Source: Thiofilum sp. (GTDB taxonomy: Bacteria; Pseudomonadota; Gammaproteobacteria; Thiotrichales; Thiotrichaceae). Taken from it: a stretch of DNA of 64,000 bases. The notes under the pieces are model-generated. The model was given only the letters and a program-made list of their open reading frames with translations, had not been told where the DNA came from and did not search any database. Position 1 is the first letter of the stretch, and every line of letters starts with the position of its first letter. Shown here piece after piece: positions 8,827-17,291 of the stretch. Position numbers and translations under genes: made by a program. The stretch spans positions 1,178,001 to 1,242,000 of the forward strand of contig NZ_JADJTF010000001.1 in the NCBI RefSeq assembly GCF_016711335.1, given 5' to 3'.

Positions 8827-9435
8827 TTAAAGGTCAAACTCGACAATCCCAGCCTTTTCTAACAATTGCGCTAGACGCTTGCGGGCGTAGAACATACGAG
8901 TTTTTACCGTGTTTTCAGAAATCCCCAGTAATAAGGCTACTTCTTTAACAGATTTGTCTTCAAAATAAGTTAAACGTAGTACTTCACGGTGTTCAGTTGT
9001 GAGTTGGGACATCAAACGCACTAACTGTTGCTTCATATCCGTCAAGGCTAACTCATCTTCTAAAGAGTTAGCTGGATCGATCATAGCTAAGAGTGACTCA
9101 TCATCCCCTAAGGTCACTTCAGACGTTTTCCGTAACCACGAAATTAACTTATTACGGGTAATCGAATAAATCCAAGTAGAGGGTTTCGATTTACCTTCAA
9201 ATCTGCCAGCGGAGCGCCAAACATCAAACATGGCTTCATCCACAATATCAGCCGCTTGTGCTAAATCATCGTTTAATAATCGAGCACAATAACTGACTAA
9301 TCGGGGTTGATACTTAAGATATAGCTTACTAAAAGCATCTCGATCGCCTAAAGCGACCTGAGCTAGCAGTATATCGTCATCTGTCGGTTTGGTTACTTCC
9401 GTAACTTCCGCCCCATATTTTGAGAAACCAGTCAT
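8827..9435 (-). CDS. ECF RNA polymerase sigma factor
   Basis: A 202-residue sigma-70 family factor with region 2 at about residues 38-105 (DAFSKLYLKYQPRLVSYC, then FDVWRSAGRFEGKSKPSTWIYSI with the RNKL motif) and region 4 at about 135-190 (LTTEHREVLRLTYFEDKSVKEVALLLGISENTVKTR, a helix-turn-helix). The two are joined by a short acidic linker, as in ECF factors. It heads the unit sigma, anti-sigma, protease. A near-palindrome lies 14 bases before the start codon and could be an operator or an autoregulated promoter element. Confidence 0.92.
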   Translation of the reverse strand: MTGFSKYGAEVTEVTKPTDDDILLAQVALGDRDAFSKLYLKYQPRLVSYCARLLNDDLAQAADIVDEAMFDVWRSAGRFEGKSKPSTWIYSITRNKLISWLRKTSEVTLGDDESLLAMIDPANSLEDELALTDMKQQLVRLMSQLTTEHREVLRLTYFEDKSVKEVALLLGISENTVKTRMFYARKRLAQLLEKAGIVEFDL

Positions 9436-9448
9436 AAGATATGTCGCC

Positions 9449-9469
9449 TCAAACTATCGATAGGTTTGA
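9449..9469. promoter_or_regulatory. Near-palindromic site upstream of the ECF sigma gene
   Basis: A 10-base perfect palindrome, CTATCGATAG, is flanked by TCAAA on one side and GTTTGA on the other, forming a near-symmetric 21-base site just upstream of the sigma factor start. Symmetry and position suggest an operator; the binding protein is unknown. Confidence 0.35.
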
Positions 9470-9841
9470 ATATTTCGATACCATTTTTAAACATTTTTAA
9501 GAAATGTCTCGGTAGCATTATCATCATTACACCACAGACCCATTGCCCCCATTCTAGTGGCGCATCTTACACAAATAGGGCTTTAACACTGCTCTTACCT
9601 ACCCCAACTCGTCGACTTAGCTGATAGATGCAAATTTTTGCAAAAAATTTACGATGGGCTTGAACCAAGCTAAATGTAGACACGACCTATAGTCATCGAA
9701 TGGGGTTAATTAATTAGTTTAGTTAATCATGGCTAGTTGAATGGCTCAATTCGATAGGCGGCATTTGTCGCCGACTTTAAACTGACACTACACACTCAAA
9801 CTAGTTATAAAGAAAATTATAATACTCCCTCGCAAGTCTAG

Positions 9842-9874
9842 CGGGTCTGCATTTAGGTGCGACCCGTTTTTTTT
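9842..9874 (+). terminator. Rho-independent terminator with no assigned gene
   Basis: Arms CGGGTC and GACCCG flank a 13-base loop and are followed by eight T residues. No protein-coding gene on this strand ends here, so it may end a small RNA or an upstream leader. Confidence 0.7.
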
Positions 9875-9990
9875 CAGCTATATCTTAATACCTTGGCGTC
9901 TATTATTACTGGCTAGCTAGCTCGATACAACCAATTATCGTATGGTATAGCGCAATCTCACCGTTTAACGCCCTTTTTTGGAAGATTGCT

Positions 9991-11004
9991 ATGTATAAAA
10001 TAGGTATTACACTCACTCAATACATCATTGAAGAACAACGCAAAACCGCCCAAGCCAGTGGAGAGTTTACCGCGTTATTAAACGATATTTCGGTAGCGTG
10101 TAAAAAAATCTCTAGTCTCACGCGTAAAGGCGATTTGATTGGTATTTTAGGTTCAGCAGGCTCAGCCAATGTGCAAGGCGAAGAGCAAAAGAAAATGGAC
10201 GTGATTACCAATGAGGTATTCATTGAGGCCCTACAAAATAATGGTCATGTTGCGGCTTTAGCTTCTGAAGAAATGGATGAAGTCTATAACCTACCTGAAG
10301 ATAGAGTACGTGGTAATTATTTAGTAACCTTTGACCCTCTCGATGGCTCATCCAATATGGATGTCAATGTATCCGTAGGGACGATTTTCTCTATTTTGCA
10401 TGCTCCAGAAGGTATTCTGAATCCTACCGCCGAAGATTTCTGTAAAGAGGGTACTCAACAAGTAGCCGCAGGCTATTGTTTGTATGGACCAGCTACTATT
10501 TTAGTATTGACCACTGGACATGGCGTCACCATGTTTACTCTGGACCGTGATTCAGGCTCCTTTATTCTTACGCGTGAAAATGTACAGATTCCAGCAGATA
10601 CGCGCGAATTTGCCATTAATATGTCCAATCAACGTTTCTGGGAAGCTCCAGTACAACGCTATATAGCTGAATGTGTTGCGGGTAAAGAGGGCGTGCGCGG
10701 GGTTGATTTTAATATGCGTTGGGTGGCTTCAATGGTAGCAGAGGTACACCGTATTCTGACGCGTGGTGGTATTTTTATGTATCCACTCGACTCTAAAATG
10801 CAGAAATCAGGTAAGGAAGGTAAGTTACGCCTGCTATATGAAGCTAACCCTATGAGCATGATTATTGAGCAAGCAGGTGGTATGTCGGTGACAGGCTATG
10901 AGCGTATTTTAGATATGAAACCTCATTCGCTTCATCAACGGGTTCCAGTGATCTTAGGCTCGAAAAATGAAGTAGAGCGCGTATATAGCTATCACAAAGC
11001 CTAA
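9991..11004 (+). CDS. fbp: Fructose-1,6-bisphosphatase, class I
   Basis: A 337-residue cytoplasmic enzyme hydrolysing fructose 1,6-bisphosphate to fructose 6-phosphate in gluconeogenesis and the Calvin cycle. Family motifs are present: GDLIGILG near the N-terminus, the metal site ASEEMDE and FDPLDGSSNMD, and YPLDSKMQKSGKLRLLYEANPM-type segments near the C-terminus (here with an EGK insertion). Length matches class I enzymes. It stands alone between a long non-coding stretch and convergent ribF. A role in CO2 fixation is possible for a chemolithotroph, but no other Calvin-cycle gene is in view. Confidence 0.95.
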   Translation: MYKIGITLTQYIIEEQRKTAQASGEFTALLNDISVACKKISSLTRKGDLIGILGSAGSANVQGEEQKKMDVITNEVFIEALQNNGHVAALASEEMDEVYNLPEDRVRGNYLVTFDPLDGSSNMDVNVSVGTIFSILHAPEGILNPTAEDFCKEGTQQVAAGYCLYGPATILVLTTGHGVTMFTLDRDSGSFILTRENVQIPADTREFAINMSNQRFWEAPVQRYIAECVAGKEGVRGVDFNMRWVASMVAEVHRILTRGGIFMYPLDSKMQKSGKEGKLRLLYEANPMSMIIEQAGGMSVTGYERILDMKPHSLHQRVPVILGSKNEVERVYSYHKA

Positions 11005-11046
11005 TTATTTAGGGATAGATTTCAAGCGATAAGCAGGTGTAGTGAC

Positions 11047-11982
11047 TTAGTACACAAGTTGCTGCGCTTGCAAAAATGCTCTTGCAGTTTGGCTATCTTG
11101 TTGAATTTGCGCTTTGAGTGCATCAATCGAGGCAAATTTCTGTTCGTCACGTAGAAAATGTAAAGGTTCCACGTGAATCAATTGCCCATACACCATCTGA
11201 CTAAAATTAAATACATGCACCTCAAAGCGTAATCCTAGACCTCCTACTGTGGGGCGCTTACCTAAATTAGCTACACCATAATGCGCTTGATGACCTAAGC
11301 CATGAATCCTAACCACATACACGCCGTGACGTAGGGCAAGATTATCAGGCATAGCTAAATTCAAAGTCGGAAAGCCTATGGTGCGTCCTAAGCGTTTGCC
11401 ACCAGAGACTTTGCCGGATAGTTGGTAAGGTTGACCGAGTAGCGCATTAGCTTTGTTTAACTCCGCTTGAGCTAAATGTTCTCGAATTAAGGAGCTACTA
11501 ATACGCTGTTGTCCGGTCAATAGGGTAGGTGTATCGACCACCTGCATACCGTAGTGTTGACCTAAGTTTTGTAATAAGGGGTAATCACCTTTACGTCCAG
11601 CCCCAAAACGAAAATCATCACCAACAACTAAATATTTAACTTGTAAAGTTTGAATCAGTATGCGCTCAACAAAAAGCTCTGCTGGCATAGTAGCCAGTGC
11701 GTGATTAAAGCGTAAACAGACAAAATACTCGAACTGCTCACGCCTTAAACAGCGTACTTTATCGCGTAGTGGGTAAATACGACTCGGCGGCGGTTTGCGA
11801 AAATACTCAGCAGGCAATGGCTCAAAACTAATAACGGTTGAATGCAGTTTGAGTACTTGTGCTTGATGTATGACATGCTCAATCACTTGCTGATGCCCAA
11901 GATGTACGCCATCAAAATTACCAATCGTCGCAGCACTGGGGCGTGTAGCTTTAAAATCAGTGAGATGGCGCACCAATCGCAT
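11047..11982 (-). CDS. ribF: Bifunctional riboflavin kinase / FAD synthetase
   Basis: A 311-residue enzyme making FMN and then FAD from riboflavin. The N-terminal nucleotidyltransferase domain (about 1-180) shows TIGNFDGVHLGHQ and the ISSSLIREHL signature. The C-terminal riboflavin kinase domain (about 185-305) has GRTIGFPTLNL and the GVYVVRI strand. The start overlaps the trmL stop by one base (TAATG), so the two are translationally coupled. The common partner ileS is not adjacent here. Confidence 0.96.
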   Translation of the reverse strand: MRLVRHLTDFKATRPSAATIGNFDGVHLGHQQVIEHVIHQAQVLKLHSTVISFEPLPAEYFRKPPPSRIYPLRDKVRCLRREQFEYFVCLRFNHALATMPAELFVERILIQTLQVKYLVVGDDFRFGAGRKGDYPLLQNLGQHYGMQVVDTPTLLTGQQRISSSLIREHLAQAELNKANALLGQPYQLSGKVSGGKRLGRTIGFPTLNLAMPDNLALRHGVYVVRIHGLGHQAHYGVANLGKRPTVGGLGLRFEVHVFNFSQMVYGQLIHVEPLHFLRDEQKFASIDALKAQIQQDSQTARAFLQAQQLVY

Positions 11983-12443
11983 TAACTTAAACCTTGGAAC
12001 TGTTGTTGGCGTAAAGCTTCATATACCACAATCGCGGCGGTATTGGATAGATTTAAACTACGACTTTCAGGCAGCATGGGTAAGCGTAAGCAATGATCTC
12101 CTAATACAGTCAATAATGGCTCAGGTAAGCCGCGTGTTTCCGGTCCAAAAAGAAAAATATCATTGGGCTTGAATACTACTTCTGTATAGGCTTGTTGCGC
12201 CTTAGTAGTGAGAGCAAATAAGCGTTTATTAGCAGCATACTGAGCAAAAGCAGCAAAGCTTTCATGCTCTTGTACTACGGCTAAATCACGATAATCCATA
12301 CCTGCACGACGCAAGCGTTTCTCATCTAATTGAAAACCTAGCGGGTGAATGAGGTGCAGTACACACCCCGTATTAGCACATAAACGCATAATATTGCCGG
12401 TATTAGGGGGGATTTCCGGCTCATAAAGGGCTACTTCAAACAT
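11982..12443 (-). CDS. trmL: tRNA (cytidine/uridine 34 2'-O)-methyltransferase
   Basis: A 153-residue SPOUT methyltransferase that 2'-O-methylates the wobble base of certain leucine tRNAs. The N-terminus MFEVALYEPEIPPNTGNIMR and the knotted SAM-binding C-terminus (FLFGPETRGLP, then RSLNLSNTAAIVVYEALRQ) are diagnostic. I start at ATG 12443; longer in-frame versions add a tail foreign to the family and run into pyrC'. The length then matches characterised enzymes. It is the last gene after pyrC' and before ribF in a tight minus-strand run. Confidence 0.93.
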   Translation of the reverse strand: MFEVALYEPEIPPNTGNIMRLCANTGCVLHLIHPLGFQLDEKRLRRAGMDYRDLAVVQEHESFAAFAQYAANKRLFALTTKAQQAYTEVVFKPNDIFLFGPETRGLPEPLLTVLGDHCLRLPMLPESRSLNLSNTAAIVVYEALRQQQFQGLS

Positions 12444-12454
12444 TATTCTAAATT

Positions 12455-13735
12455 CTATTCCATCCGATAAATATGGCGTCCCGCTAGCCACGCTTGGGTG
12501 ACTTTGCCGTTAAAGCTCCAACCTGCAAAAGGCGTATTTTTGCCTTGGCTGAGCATTGAGTCTAGCTCTAAAGTCCAGAAATAATCTGGATCCAGCAGCA
12601 CTACATCGGCAGGAGCGCCTAGTTGTAATGTGCCGGCGGGGTCTTGAATAATCGCAGCCGGGGCTGAGGTCACTTTAGCAATGGCTTGTGCTAAAGATAA
12701 ATCACCTTGTTCCACTAGACGCAATGTGAGAGGTAATAAGGTTTCTAAAGCTGAAATACCCGGCTCAGTTTGTTGGAAGGGGGCGAGTTTAGCGTCAATT
12801 TCATGCGGTTGATGATCCGAGCAAATCGCATCGATGGTATTGTCTACTAAGCCGGCAATCAGTGCTTCACGATCACGCTCTGAGCGTAAGGGGGGGCGCA
12901 CATGGCAAAGCGGGTTAAAATCCGCTATATCCATTTCAGTTAGAAATAATTGATGAGCTGCGACATCGGCAGTGACAGGTAAAGCTTGTGCTTTGGCTTG
13001 GCGAATCAGGCGTACACTGCCTTCAGTGGATAGACGGCAAAAATGTACGCGTGTTCCGGTCATTTCAATCAATGCCAAGGTCTGAGCTACGGCAACCGTT
13101 TCAGCCGCAGACGGAATAGCTGCAAAGCCTAAACGACTGGCTATAGCTCCTTCATGTACTAAACCGCCTGCCGCTAGGGCTAGCTCCAAAGGATAGATAA
13201 ATACGGTGATATTATGCGTACTGGCATACTCCATTGCTAAGCGTTGTACCCGTAAACTTTGCAAAGGTTGCCAGCCATTAGTGACGCCCACACAGCCCGC
13301 ACGTTTTAATCCACCCATATTACTCAAGCGCTCACCCTGTAAATCTTGAGTGAGATTACCGAGTACGCGAATATGGGCATAACCTAATTGGCGGTTAATG
13401 TCTTGAATCAGATTAAATTGAGCTGAGTTACCCACCATAGCAGCAGGTTCGGGTTGATAGGTGAGCGTAGTAATACCACTAGCCAGCGCGGCATAGGTTT
13501 CACTTGCTAAAGTAGCTTTATGATCTAATCCCGGCTCACGTAACCACGCGGCTAAATCCACACAGCCGGGCATGAGAATATTATCTTGAGCATCTATATA
13601 GCGCTCAGCATTAAATCCCTCCGGCTCAGTACCTATAAAGGCAATTTTACCCTCAGCTATACCCAAGCTACGAGCTTGACAGGGAGCTTCAGCACTACAG
13701 CCTACTAGACGTGCATTATGAATCACAGTTTTCAT
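12455..13735 (-). CDS. pyrX: Non-catalytic dihydroorotase homologue (PyrC', PyrX type)
   Basis: A 426-residue amidohydrolase-fold protein matching class I dihydroorotase over its full length, with SDHQPHE near residue 305. The essential N-terminal metal-binding HxH before LREPG is lost: the segment reads GCVDLAAWLREPG, giving Ala62 and Trp64. It is therefore very likely inactive. In Pseudomonas such PyrC' subunits build a dodecamer with PyrB and are needed for aspartate transcarbamoylase assembly. Its start overlaps the pyrB stop by 4 bases, fitting a fixed stoichiometry. An active dihydroorotase must be encoded elsewhere. Confidence 0.92.
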   Translation of the reverse strand: MKTVIHNARLVGCSAEAPCQARSLGIAEGKIAFIGTEPEGFNAERYIDAQDNILMPGCVDLAAWLREPGLDHKATLASETYAALASGITTLTYQPEPAAMVGNSAQFNLIQDINRQLGYAHIRVLGNLTQDLQGERLSNMGGLKRAGCVGVTNGWQPLQSLRVQRLAMEYASTHNITVFIYPLELALAAGGLVHEGAIASRLGFAAIPSAAETVAVAQTLALIEMTGTRVHFCRLSTEGSVRLIRQAKAQALPVTADVAAHQLFLTEMDIADFNPLCHVRPPLRSERDREALIAGLVDNTIDAICSDHQPHEIDAKLAPFQQTEPGISALETLLPLTLRLVEQGDLSLAQAIAKVTSAPAAIIQDPAGTLQLGAPADVVLLDPDYFWTLELDSMLSQGKNTPFAGWSFNGKVTQAWLAGRHIYRME

Positions 13736-14721
13736 GCCATACCTCCTGAACCCATAATCATCGCCATCACTGCCATACGTACCGCAATTCCGTTAGTCAC
13801 TTGTTGCAGGATCACTGAGCGTGGACCATCGGCGACACGACTATCAATTTCTACCCCACGATTAATCGGACCCGGGTGCATCACAATCGCATCAGGTCGG
13901 GTCAGTTCTAAGCGTTTTTCGGTCAGACCATACAGCTTAAAGAATTCGCGCTCAGACGGGAGCAAAGCACTGCCCATACGTTCACGCTGGAGGCGTAACA
14001 TAATGACTACATCCACATCGCGTAAACCTTCATCCATATCGGTATAGACTTTTACGCCTAATTTCTCTGCATCTACAGGTAATAAGGTTTTGGGGGCAAT
14101 CACGCGCACTTCACCCGTGCTCAAGGTATTTAAGGCATGTATATTAGAGCGGGCTACCCGCGAGTGCAGAATGTCACCCACAATCGCCACTTTTAAAGGC
14201 GGAAATTCGCCCTTATGCTTGCGGATGGTAAACATATCTAACATCGCTTGAGTGGGATGTGCATGTCGACCATCACCGGCATTTAATACACTCACATGAG
14301 GAGCAGCATAACGCGCTATAAAATGAGCAGCCCCCGCGTGTTCATGGCGTACCACAAACATATCAGCACTCATCGCCTCAAGATTGCGAATAGTATCGAG
14401 TAAAGTTTCACCTTTGGAGGCTGAGGAAGTGCGAATATCTAAGCTGGTTACATCCGCACCTAAACGTTGAGCAGCAATTTCAAACGTCACCCGCGTGCGC
14501 GTTGAGTTTTCAAAGAACAGATTCATGACCGTTTTACCCCGCAGTAGCGGCGCTTTTTTCTGCTGCTTTTCGGGTAAAGATAAGAATTGCTCGGCTCGAT
14601 CCAGAATTTCCTCCAACAGGAGCGGAGGTAATCCCTCAATCGTTAAAAAGTGACGTAAGCGGCCATCCGAGGATAGCTGCATGGAGGACGGTAGTGCACC
14701 GGGAGTAAGATGCTTATACAT
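13732..14721 (-). CDS. pyrB: Aspartate carbamoyltransferase catalytic subunit
   Basis: A 329-residue enzyme condensing carbamoyl phosphate with aspartate in pyrimidine synthesis. The carbamoyl phosphate loop FFENSTRTRVTFE and the HPTQAMLDMFTI segment are intact. The N-terminus is longer than in E. coli, as in class A enzymes that pair with PyrC'. The usual regulatory gene pyrI is absent, consistent with this class. The start at 14721 is kept, but an internal ATG at 14682 (MQLSSDGRLRHFL) is also possible; neither has a good ribosome-binding site. Confidence 0.95.
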   Translation of the reverse strand: MYKHLTPGALPSSMQLSSDGRLRHFLTIEGLPPLLLEEILDRAEQFLSLPEKQQKKAPLLRGKTVMNLFFENSTRTRVTFEIAAQRLGADVTSLDIRTSSASKGETLLDTIRNLEAMSADMFVVRHEHAGAAHFIARYAAPHVSVLNAGDGRHAHPTQAMLDMFTIRKHKGEFPPLKVAIVGDILHSRVARSNIHALNTLSTGEVRVIAPKTLLPVDAEKLGVKVYTDMDEGLRDVDVVIMLRLQRERMGSALLPSEREFFKLYGLTEKRLELTRPDAIVMHPGPINRGVEIDSRVADGPRSVILQQVTNGIAVRMAVMAMIMGSGGMA

Positions 14722-14830
14722 CAGGAGTCAAGGCAGTCTAGTTAAATTCGCGCCATGTTACTCTTTTGCTGCTTTGCGATAAATACTTAATAAATGCCTA
14801 AAGACGAGTTTTTCCTGATTTAGCTTAAAA

Positions 14831-15334
14831 CTAGCGCGGCTCTAAAGTCATACTTAAAGGTTCGGGGCCTTCAATCACGTAAACTTTATCGGGTCCGGGT
14901 TCCTCGTGTAGGGCACATATTTGCGCTTCAATCGGTAATTCCCGCCCGCCGCGTGAAACTAATACCACTAAAGTAATGGTCTTAGGTCGCCCATAATCAA
15001 AAAGCTCATTCATGGCCGCACGCACTGTGCGGCCGCTATACAGAATATCATCGACTAATAAGACATGACGATCATCGATCTGAATGGGCATACGTGAAGG
15101 CTGTTTAATTTTAGGTAGACCAGAGCGCTGCAAATCATCGCGGTAAAAACTCACATCTAATTGCCCCGGCTCTTCCGGTAATCCTAAACGCTGATATAAC
15201 TCTTGAGCCAACCACACCCCAGAAGTATGGATACCGACGAGTACTGGATTTTCTAGTTGATACTCTTGGATATAAGCGCGTAATTGTTGTTCGAGTTGCG
15301 CTAATAGGGCTTGTAGATCATACGTTTTGACCAT
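14831..15334 (-). CDS. pyrR: PyrR: uracil phosphoribosyltransferase / pyrimidine regulator
   Basis: A 167-residue type I phosphoribosyltransferase with PRPP-binding loop VLLVDDILYSGRTVRAA (about residues 91-107) and the FYRDDL stretch typical of PyrR. In Gram-positive bacteria PyrR binds pyr mRNA and attenuates the operon. In Pseudomonas it lies, as here, between ruvX and pyrB and also modulates pyr expression. Its start overlaps ruvX by 17 bases. The 109-base gap before pyrB could hold a regulatory leader, but I see no clear attenuator hairpin there. Confidence 0.93.
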   Translation of the reverse strand: MVKTYDLQALLAQLEQQLRAYIQEYQLENPVLVGIHTSGVWLAQELYQRLGLPEEPGQLDVSFYRDDLQRSGLPKIKQPSRMPIQIDDRHVLLVDDILYSGRTVRAAMNELFDYGRPKTITLVVLVSRGGRELPIEAQICALHEEPGPDKVYVIEGPEPLSMTLEPR

Positions 15335-15755
15335 AGGAAGTCTCCAGCATCCAGTTCTCTAAAATAATAGCAGCGGCTAATTGATCAATTTCTTCTTTGC
15401 GAATTTTACGTTTGCGTCCGGCTTGTCGCGCTGAAATCAGACGTTGATTAGCTTCTTGTGAGGTAAGTTGCTCATTCGTGAGGTGCACAGGTAGTTGTGT
15501 TTTACGCTCTAATTGCTTAGCAAATAATAGAATAGCCTCTTTCATCGCGCTATCCGAACCGTCTAATTTTTGTGGCATACCCACCACTAAAATACTAGGT
15601 TTCCAAGTGCTGATATGGTTTTGAATGCCTAGCCAATCCGGTTCCCCTTTTTGCGCATAGAGTATGTCTAAAGGAGTGGCTAATCCGGTTAGGGTATTCG
15701 CTACCGCGACACCTGTACGGTTTTTACCGTAGTCAAAGCCTAATACAGTAATCAT
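15318..15755 (-). CDS. ruvX: Putative pre-16S rRNA nuclease / RNase H-fold YqgF
   Basis: A 145-residue RNase H-fold nuclease with VLGFDYGKNRTGVAV at the N-terminus (first catalytic Asp), LTNEQLTSQEANQRL (Glu) and the C-terminal KEEIDQLAAAIILENWM (Asp). I start at ATG 15755, which overlaps the yqgE stop in an ATGA and gives the usual family length; the longer frame upstream is an unrelated extension inside yqgE. The family processes the 5' end of 16S rRNA and was earlier proposed to resolve Holliday junctions. Confidence 0.94.
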   Translation of the reverse strand: MITVLGFDYGKNRTGVAVANTLTGLATPLDILYAQKGEPDWLGIQNHISTWKPSILVVGMPQKLDGSDSAMKEAILLFAKQLERKTQLPVHLTNEQLTSQEANQRLISARQAGRKRKIRKEEIDQLAAAIILENWMLETSYGQNV

Positions 15756-16315
15756 GCATGACCTGCGGCAACGCCCAATAAATTTACATCCACTCCTAAA
15801 GTAGCGGCTGCACCGCGCCAGCGATGGGGATAAGGCATAGTAAACAGTAAATCTGGTGTGGCAGGGCAAGTAAGCCACACATTTTCCTTAATTTCTTGTT
15901 CTAATTGACCCGCTTCCCAACCGGAGCAGCCTAAGACTAATAGGAAATGATCAGGACCTTGACCTTTGGCTATATCGACCAAAATATCTTTGGAGGAGGT
16001 AATAAATAAATCATCAGCGACACGCATGGTACTTTCCCAAGGGTAATGGGAGTCATGCAGGACAAAACCTTGTTCTGCCTGAACGGGACCGCCCGTCAGT
16101 ACTGCTTGTTTACGTAAATGCTCATCGTCTAGTTCAATGCCTAATTGTTTCATTAGAGCGCTGAGTTTTAAGTCCGTCGGACGATTAATTGTTAAACCAA
16201 ACGCGCCATCCTCATCGTGTTGGCAGACTAAAGTAACTGTGTGCGTGAAATGCGGATCACGCATCGCAGGCATAGCAATAAGTAACTGATTACGCAAACT
16301 AAGTGTTGAGTCCAT
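15752..16315 (-). CDS. yqgE: UPF0301 family protein YqgE/AlgH
   Basis: A 187-residue protein with the family signatures LLIAMPAMRDPHFTHTVTLVCQH, GAFGLTINRP and the central VLTGGPVQAEQGFVLH. The molecular role is unsettled; in Pseudomonas the homologue AlgH was linked to alginate and stress regulation. The order tonB, yqgE, ruvX, pyrR, pyrB, pyrC' is conserved in Pseudomonas, which supports the call. Its stop and the ruvX start overlap by 4 bases. Confidence 0.94.
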   Translation of the reverse strand: MDSTLSLRNQLLIAMPAMRDPHFTHTVTLVCQHDEDGAFGLTINRPTDLKLSALMKQLGIELDDEHLRKQAVLTGGPVQAEQGFVLHDSHYPWESTMRVADDLFITSSKDILVDIAKGQGPDHFLLVLGCSGWEAGQLEQEIKENVWLTCPATPDLLFTMPYPHRWRGAAATLGVDVNLLGVAAGHA

Positions 16316-16316
16316 A

Positions 16317-17195
16317 TTATTCAGTATTGATCGTGCCGCTTTTAAATAACCAAGTGCGAGTAATATTGAGTTGATCCCATTTTTCTCGAATTGGCTGTGG
16401 GAGGGGAGGATAGGGGGCTGCTAACTCCACGATACGCATCGCCGCTTTATCGAGTACATCAAACCCTGATGATACATCAACATGGACGCTGACTACATGT
16501 CCGCTGTGATCTAAAGTGGTATTTAAGATTAATTTACCGCTTAAATTGCGCCTGATTGCCTCTTCAGGGAAATTAATATTCCCAATGCGTTCAATTTTTT
16601 GAACCCATTCATCAATATATTGTGCCTCAACCGCACTTTTAGCACTCACCGCATCAATGAAATGTACTCGTGGACGCCGCGCATAGCGTGCTTCTTCCTC
16701 ATCCATTTCAGCGAGTAGTTGGGCTATTTCAGCCGTTTGATCCGCTCGTTCTTCATCAATGGGCTTTTCTAGTTCTTCTTCCTGTAATTCGGGGGATTTA
16801 TCCACATGCTCATAGGTTTCCCCTTTGGTCGTGAGAATTTGCGGTTGTAATTTAGGAAACACATCGGGAGCGCTAGCCGTCGATTGGAGGGGAGCAGTTC
16901 CTTCCGTAGGCTCCACTTGCAGCGCGGCTAAAGGGCTTTTGGGGCGATTTTCTTGATCACTTTGCCCGCTGGCTTCTTGATTAGCTTGAGCTAGAAATTT
17001 GACTTGATCAGGTGCTTGCTCGCTATGAGTTTGCACCAGCGTAATATCAAGAGTAGGGGCAGAGCGTACCTTAGGCATATACTCTGGCACAAAAGTCACA
17101 CCAAATAACACCAAAGCATGGGCTGCAATCGCAACAGGCAAGGTTTTAATTAAGGGTGATTGTAATGGTGAAGGAGAGGCAAAAGTAGTATCCAT
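16317..17195 (-). CDS. TonB-family energy transducer (TonB3-like)
   Basis: About 292 residues. One N-terminal membrane segment (TLPVAIAAHALVLFGVTFV), a long acidic, Gln/Glu-rich periplasmic linker containing an EEEARYARRPR stretch, and a C-terminal TonB domain (about 205-285, with SGKLILNTTLDHSGHVVSVHV). The linker lacks the Pro-Lys repeats of classical TonB. The homologue at the same position in Pseudomonas aeruginosa (TonB3) is needed for type IV pilus assembly and twitching. I choose ATG 17195; an upstream TTG at 17207 is less likely. No exbBD is adjacent. Confidence 0.85.
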   Translation of the reverse strand: MDTTFASPSPLQSPLIKTLPVAIAAHALVLFGVTFVPEYMPKVRSAPTLDITLVQTHSEQAPDQVKFLAQANQEASGQSDQENRPKSPLAALQVEPTEGTAPLQSTASAPDVFPKLQPQILTTKGETYEHVDKSPELQEEELEKPIDEERADQTAEIAQLLAEMDEEEARYARRPRVHFIDAVSAKSAVEAQYIDEWVQKIERIGNINFPEEAIRRNLSGKLILNTTLDHSGHVVSVHVDVSSGFDVLDKAAMRIVELAAPYPPLPQPIREKWDQLNITRTWLFKSGTINTE

Positions 17196-17291
17196 AGTGC
17201 TAATCAACTGCTGGCTTAATAATTATTATATCACATGATAATGGGCCGACCCTGTGACAGTATCTTAACACTATGCGGCTAAGAGTGTCAC

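Larger units (their letters stand above)
9436..9990. other. 555-base non-coding interval between the sigma factor gene and fbp
   Basis: No convincing protein frame. It should hold the promoter of the sigma operon on the minus strand and that of fbp on the plus strand. It also contains small hairpins, such as GGCG/CGCC near 9757-9772, and a strong plus-strand terminator at 9842-9874 that belongs to no visible gene. An unannotated small RNA somewhere in 9600-9874 is a reasonable reading but is unproven. Confidence 0.5.

Noticed and set aside
14722..14830. PyrR-type attenuator between pyrR and pyrB
   Set aside because: No convincing stem with a T-run or alternative antiterminator pairing is visible in these 109 bases.
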